A DNA stretch of 22,920 nucleotides from Deltaproteobacteria bacterium RBG_13_61_14 (GTDB lineage: Bacteria > RBG-13-61-14), in assembly GCA_001797815.1 (NCBI GenBank), contig MGQK01000109.1, forward strand, positions 10,599-33,518, read 5' to 3'. The translations under genes and the position numbers were made by a program. This document shows positions 20,749 to 22,920 of the stretch, piece after piece (position 1 is the stretch's first letter; the number at the start of each line of letters is the position of its first letter). The notes beneath the pieces are model-generated. The model had not been told where the DNA came from. It saw nothing but the letters and a program-made list of their open reading frames with translations, and searched no databases.

Positions 20749-22854
20749 TCAGGCCGCGATTACCTCCGCTTCTTTTTCTTTTTCCTGGATCCGGGCCTCG
20801 CCGGCCATGGCCTCTACCACCAGCTCGGAGATGTCTTTGACCTCCAGCTTCTCATCCAGGTCCAGGATCTTGACCGCGTCGTCCATCATCTGCAGGCAAT
20901 AGACGCAACTGACCGCCACGATCCTGGCCTCGGTCGCAAAGGCTTCCTTGGCCCGGGTGACGTTGAGGCGCTCGCCGGTGGGCAAATCCATCCAGTAGTG
21001 GCCGCCGCCCCCGCCGCAGCAATGGGCGCGCTCGCGGTTGAACTGCATCTCGACCAGTTCCACGCCCTTGATGGACCGGAGGATCCGGCGGGGTTCCTGG
21101 TAAATGTCGTTGTAGCGGCCCAGGTAGCAGGGATCGTGAAAGGTGACCTTGCGCTGGATGGGCGTGTCCAGCTTGAGCCGGCCCTGCTCCAAGAGCCGGG
21201 CGATGACCTCGGTGTGGTGGAAGACCTTGAATTCGGCGCCGAACTGGGGATACTCGTTCCTGAAGACGTTGAAGCAGTGCGGGCAGTGGCTGACCAGGTA
21301 TTGGAACTTGCGGCTGCGGATCATCTCGATCTGGGTCTTGACCACGGTCTGATACAGGTTCTCGTCGCCCAGGGCCCGGGCCGGGTCGCCGCAGCAATGC
21401 TCGTCGTCGCCCAGGACCCCCACGTTCACGCCGGCCGCGAGCAGGATGTTGAGCACGTTGTAAGCCACCTTCTGCTTGACCGGGTCGTAGGTGGTGCAGC
21501 AGCCGATCCAGAAGAGCGCCTCGCACTCGTCGCCCGGGCCGACCACCGGGATCTGCACTTCCTTGATCCAGTCCGAGCGCGCGTCCTGCGGCCCGAAGGG
21601 ATTGCCGGTGCGCTCCATGGACTTGAGGGCGATGGCCGCTTCCTGGGGAATTTGCCCGCGCATCATCACCTCGCCGCGGCGCAGCTCCATGATCTGGGGG
21701 ACGTGCTCGATCCCGGCCGGGCACACTTCCATGCAGGCCCGGCAGGTGCGGCATTCCCAGATGGCGTCCGCCGGGAAGGCGTTGCCAACGATGGGCCGCG
21801 GCTCTGCGGCCGGGGCCGCCTCGCCCGAGCCGTTACCGTTCGCTGGCGCGATCGGGAGACGGTTCTTCCAGGTGAAGTCCTTGAGGTCGGCGATCAACCG
21901 CTTGGGCGAAAGCGGATGGTGGTTCAGGTGGGCCGGGCAGGCGTCCTGGCAGCGGCCGCAGCGGATGCAGGCGTCGTAATCCAAGCGCTGCTTCCAGGTG
22001 AGGTCCTTGACCGCAGTCACGCCCAGGTTGAAGTTTTCCGCCGCGCTTTCATCGGCGAGCATGGCCTCGATGTCCACCCGGGGCAAAGCGCCCTTGGGCT
22101 GGAGCGAGCGGAAGAAGACGTTGACCGGCAAGGTGAGGATGTGGGCGAACTTGGTGTAGGGGATGGAAGCGATAAAGGCAAAGGTGACGGCGAAATGGCC
22201 CCACCAGAGCGACTGGGCCACGCGCCGGGCGGTGGATTCTTCCATGCCTCCCAGTCCCAGGGAGAAAAGGTAGCCGATGGGCGACCAGGCGGCCCAGGGA
22301 TCGCGGGTGTAATGGATGCGCATGCCCTCGACCAGGAAGCCGGTGACCACGGCCAGCCCGAGCAGGACCAGGACAAAGGCGTCGTCCCAGCGGTTGTCCA
22401 GGCGCTCGGGCCTGAGGGCATAGCGCCGGACCGCGGCGATGACCAGGCCCGCGAACAGAGCGAGTCCGGCCAGGTCGGCGAGCAGGGTGATCAGGAGATA
22501 GAAGCGGCCGTGATAGATCGGGATCTGGAAGTCCACGTCCAGGAAGACCACGGCCGTGGCCAGCATCAGGGCCAGGAACGACCAGAAGATGAGCACGTGG
22601 ATCAAGCCGGGGAAAGCTTCTTTCAGCACCTGGGCTTGCAGCGGCACCTCCCAGAAGAAAAGCCGGAGGCGCTCTTTCCAGGAGCCGAAGCGCACGGGGT
22701 CGGGCCGGCCTTCCCGCCAGAAGCGGAGCTTCTGAAAAGCGCCGTAGGCGAAGATCAAGAGCGCCCCCGCCATCAAAGGGTAGATGAGGTACTTGTAGGG
22801 CGCGGCGATCTGCCAGTACATTTCGCGATGAGGGACATCTACCGGGATATTCAT
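20749..22854 (-). CDS. Membrane-bound heterodisulfide reductase-related Fe-S oxidoreductase (HdrD-like, EtfAB:quinone oxidoreductase type)
   Basis: 701 residues. The N-terminal 240 form a NarI/DsrM-like membrane domain with five hydrophobic segments (about 21-40, 85-105, 118-141, 158-176, 216-234) and His86, His181, His220 and His238 as candidate haem b ligands. Two ferredoxin-type 4Fe-4S motifs follow: CIRCGRCQDACP (Cys296-306) and CRTCRACMEVCP (Cys368-378). Two CCG domains come next (GCCTTYD with HCCGDPARAL and SHCPHC; HDPCYLGRYNDIY with HCCGGGGG and SCVYC), which bind a noncubane or 4Fe-4S cluster in HdrB/D. Proteins of this layout pass electrons between a soluble donor, often EtfAB, and membrane quinone. 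That role is inferred; no etf genes are in the window. The start at 22854 has GAGGTG a few nt upstream. A strong terminator follows. Confidence 0.9.
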   Translation of the reverse strand: MNIPVDVPHREMYWQIAAPYKYLIYPLMAGALLIFAYGAFQKLRFWREGRPDPVRFGSWKERLRLFFWEVPLQAQVLKEAFPGLIHVLIFWSFLALMLATAVVFLDVDFQIPIYHGRFYLLITLLADLAGLALFAGLVIAAVRRYALRPERLDNRWDDAFVLVLLGLAVVTGFLVEGMRIHYTRDPWAAWSPIGYLFSLGLGGMEESTARRVAQSLWWGHFAVTFAFIASIPYTKFAHILTLPVNVFFRSLQPKGALPRVDIEAMLADESAAENFNLGVTAVKDLTWKQRLDYDACIRCGRCQDACPAHLNHHPLSPKRLIADLKDFTWKNRLPIAPANGNGSGEAAPAAEPRPIVGNAFPADAIWECRTCRACMEVCPAGIEHVPQIMELRRGEVMMRGQIPQEAAIALKSMERTGNPFGPQDARSDWIKEVQIPVVGPGDECEALFWIGCCTTYDPVKQKVAYNVLNILLAAGVNVGVLGDDEHCCGDPARALGDENLYQTVVKTQIEMIRSRKFQYLVSHCPHCFNVFRNEYPQFGAEFKVFHHTEVIARLLEQGRLKLDTPIQRKVTFHDPCYLGRYNDIYQEPRRILRSIKGVELVEMQFNRERAHCCGGGGGHYWMDLPTGERLNVTRAKEAFATEARIVAVSCVYCLQMMDDAVKILDLDEKLEVKDISELVVEAMAGEARIQEKEKEAEVIAA

Positions 22855-22862
22855 GGTTCACC

Positions 22863-22920
22863 TCACTTGGCTCCTTGCAACCGCTCAGGAGCCCAGGGAA
22901 TGACAGCCGCCTGGGACCGG
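22863..22920 (-). CDS. C-terminal tail of an upstream gene (partial)
   Basis: In one minus-strand frame the window end encodes 18 residues (RSQAAVIPWAPERLQGAK) ending in a TGA at 22865-22863, eight nt before the Fe-S reductase start. The close spacing, with that gene's ribosome-binding site overlapping this stop, suggests an operon. Another frame is also open across these bases, so the call is weak. In related gene clusters the neighbour is often etfA or etfB, but this tail matches neither in a way I can claim. Confidence 0.3.
   Translation of the reverse strand, partial: RSQAAVIPWAPERLQGAK

Noticed and set aside
1-22920. tRNA or rRNA genes
   Set aside because: I looked for TTCRA-type T-loops with matching acceptor stems and for rRNA-like stretches and saw none; a covariance-model scan would be decisive.

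Overview
The window is about 23 kb of a high-GC bacterial chromosome, probably from an uncultured organism. The housekeeping genes are GC-rich, use ATG starts with clear Shine-Dalgarno sites, and are often joined by 4-nt ATGA overlaps. A large secreted alpha-2-macroglobulin suggests a cell with a periplasm. The holB-ricT-metG order is shared by several phyla, and the intergenic repeats resemble those of poorly cultured lineages (PVC or Omnitrophota-like). I cannot name the phylum from this sequence.

Layout. (1) 1-1958: hisF (minus, cut by the window edge) diverges from a membrane-anchored SHOCT-type protein, which overlaps dut. (2) 1959-6670: an accessory zone. It holds a DUF5618-like small protein, an AT-rich SIR2-domain gene bracketed by inverted repeats, a PIN-domain protein overlapping a 59-aa partner (likely toxin-antitoxin) between 123-bp direct repeats, and the headless remnant of an MFS transporter. 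(3) 6641-11241: a housekeeping operon with a near-consensus promoter inside the MFS remnant and a weak terminator at its end. It carries a small unknown protein, an AMMECR1-domain protein, holB, ricT and metG. (4) 11576-14003: a second accessory cassette, a ParB-like/HEPN-like protein overlapping a D12-class DNA adenine methyltransferase. (5) 14004-14812: non-coding repeat mosaic. (6) 14813-20212: a decayed exported protein and a 1620-aa alpha-2-macroglobulin. (7) 20213-20748: a nested set of inverted repeats and a strong terminator. (8) 20749-22920: a membrane-bound Fe-S reductase of the HdrD/EtfAB:quinone-oxidoreductase type on the minus strand, with the tail of an upstream gene.

How it fits together. 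The core genes cover histidine and nucleotide metabolism, replication and translation, and respiratory electron transfer. The accessory genes (SIR2, PIN pair, ParB/methyltransferase) look like genome-defence or conflict modules. They are inserted in intergenic DNA built from a shared kit of short repeats. The same repeats appear beside every accessory module and beside the truncated genes, so they probably mark where DNA has been gained and lost.

The most unusual points are the duplicated pseudopilin-like insert where the alpha-2-macroglobulin bait region should be, the SIR2 gene framed by matching inverted repeats, the ParB-like/HEPN-like plus methyltransferase pair, and the four-level nested inverted repeat at 20271-20658.
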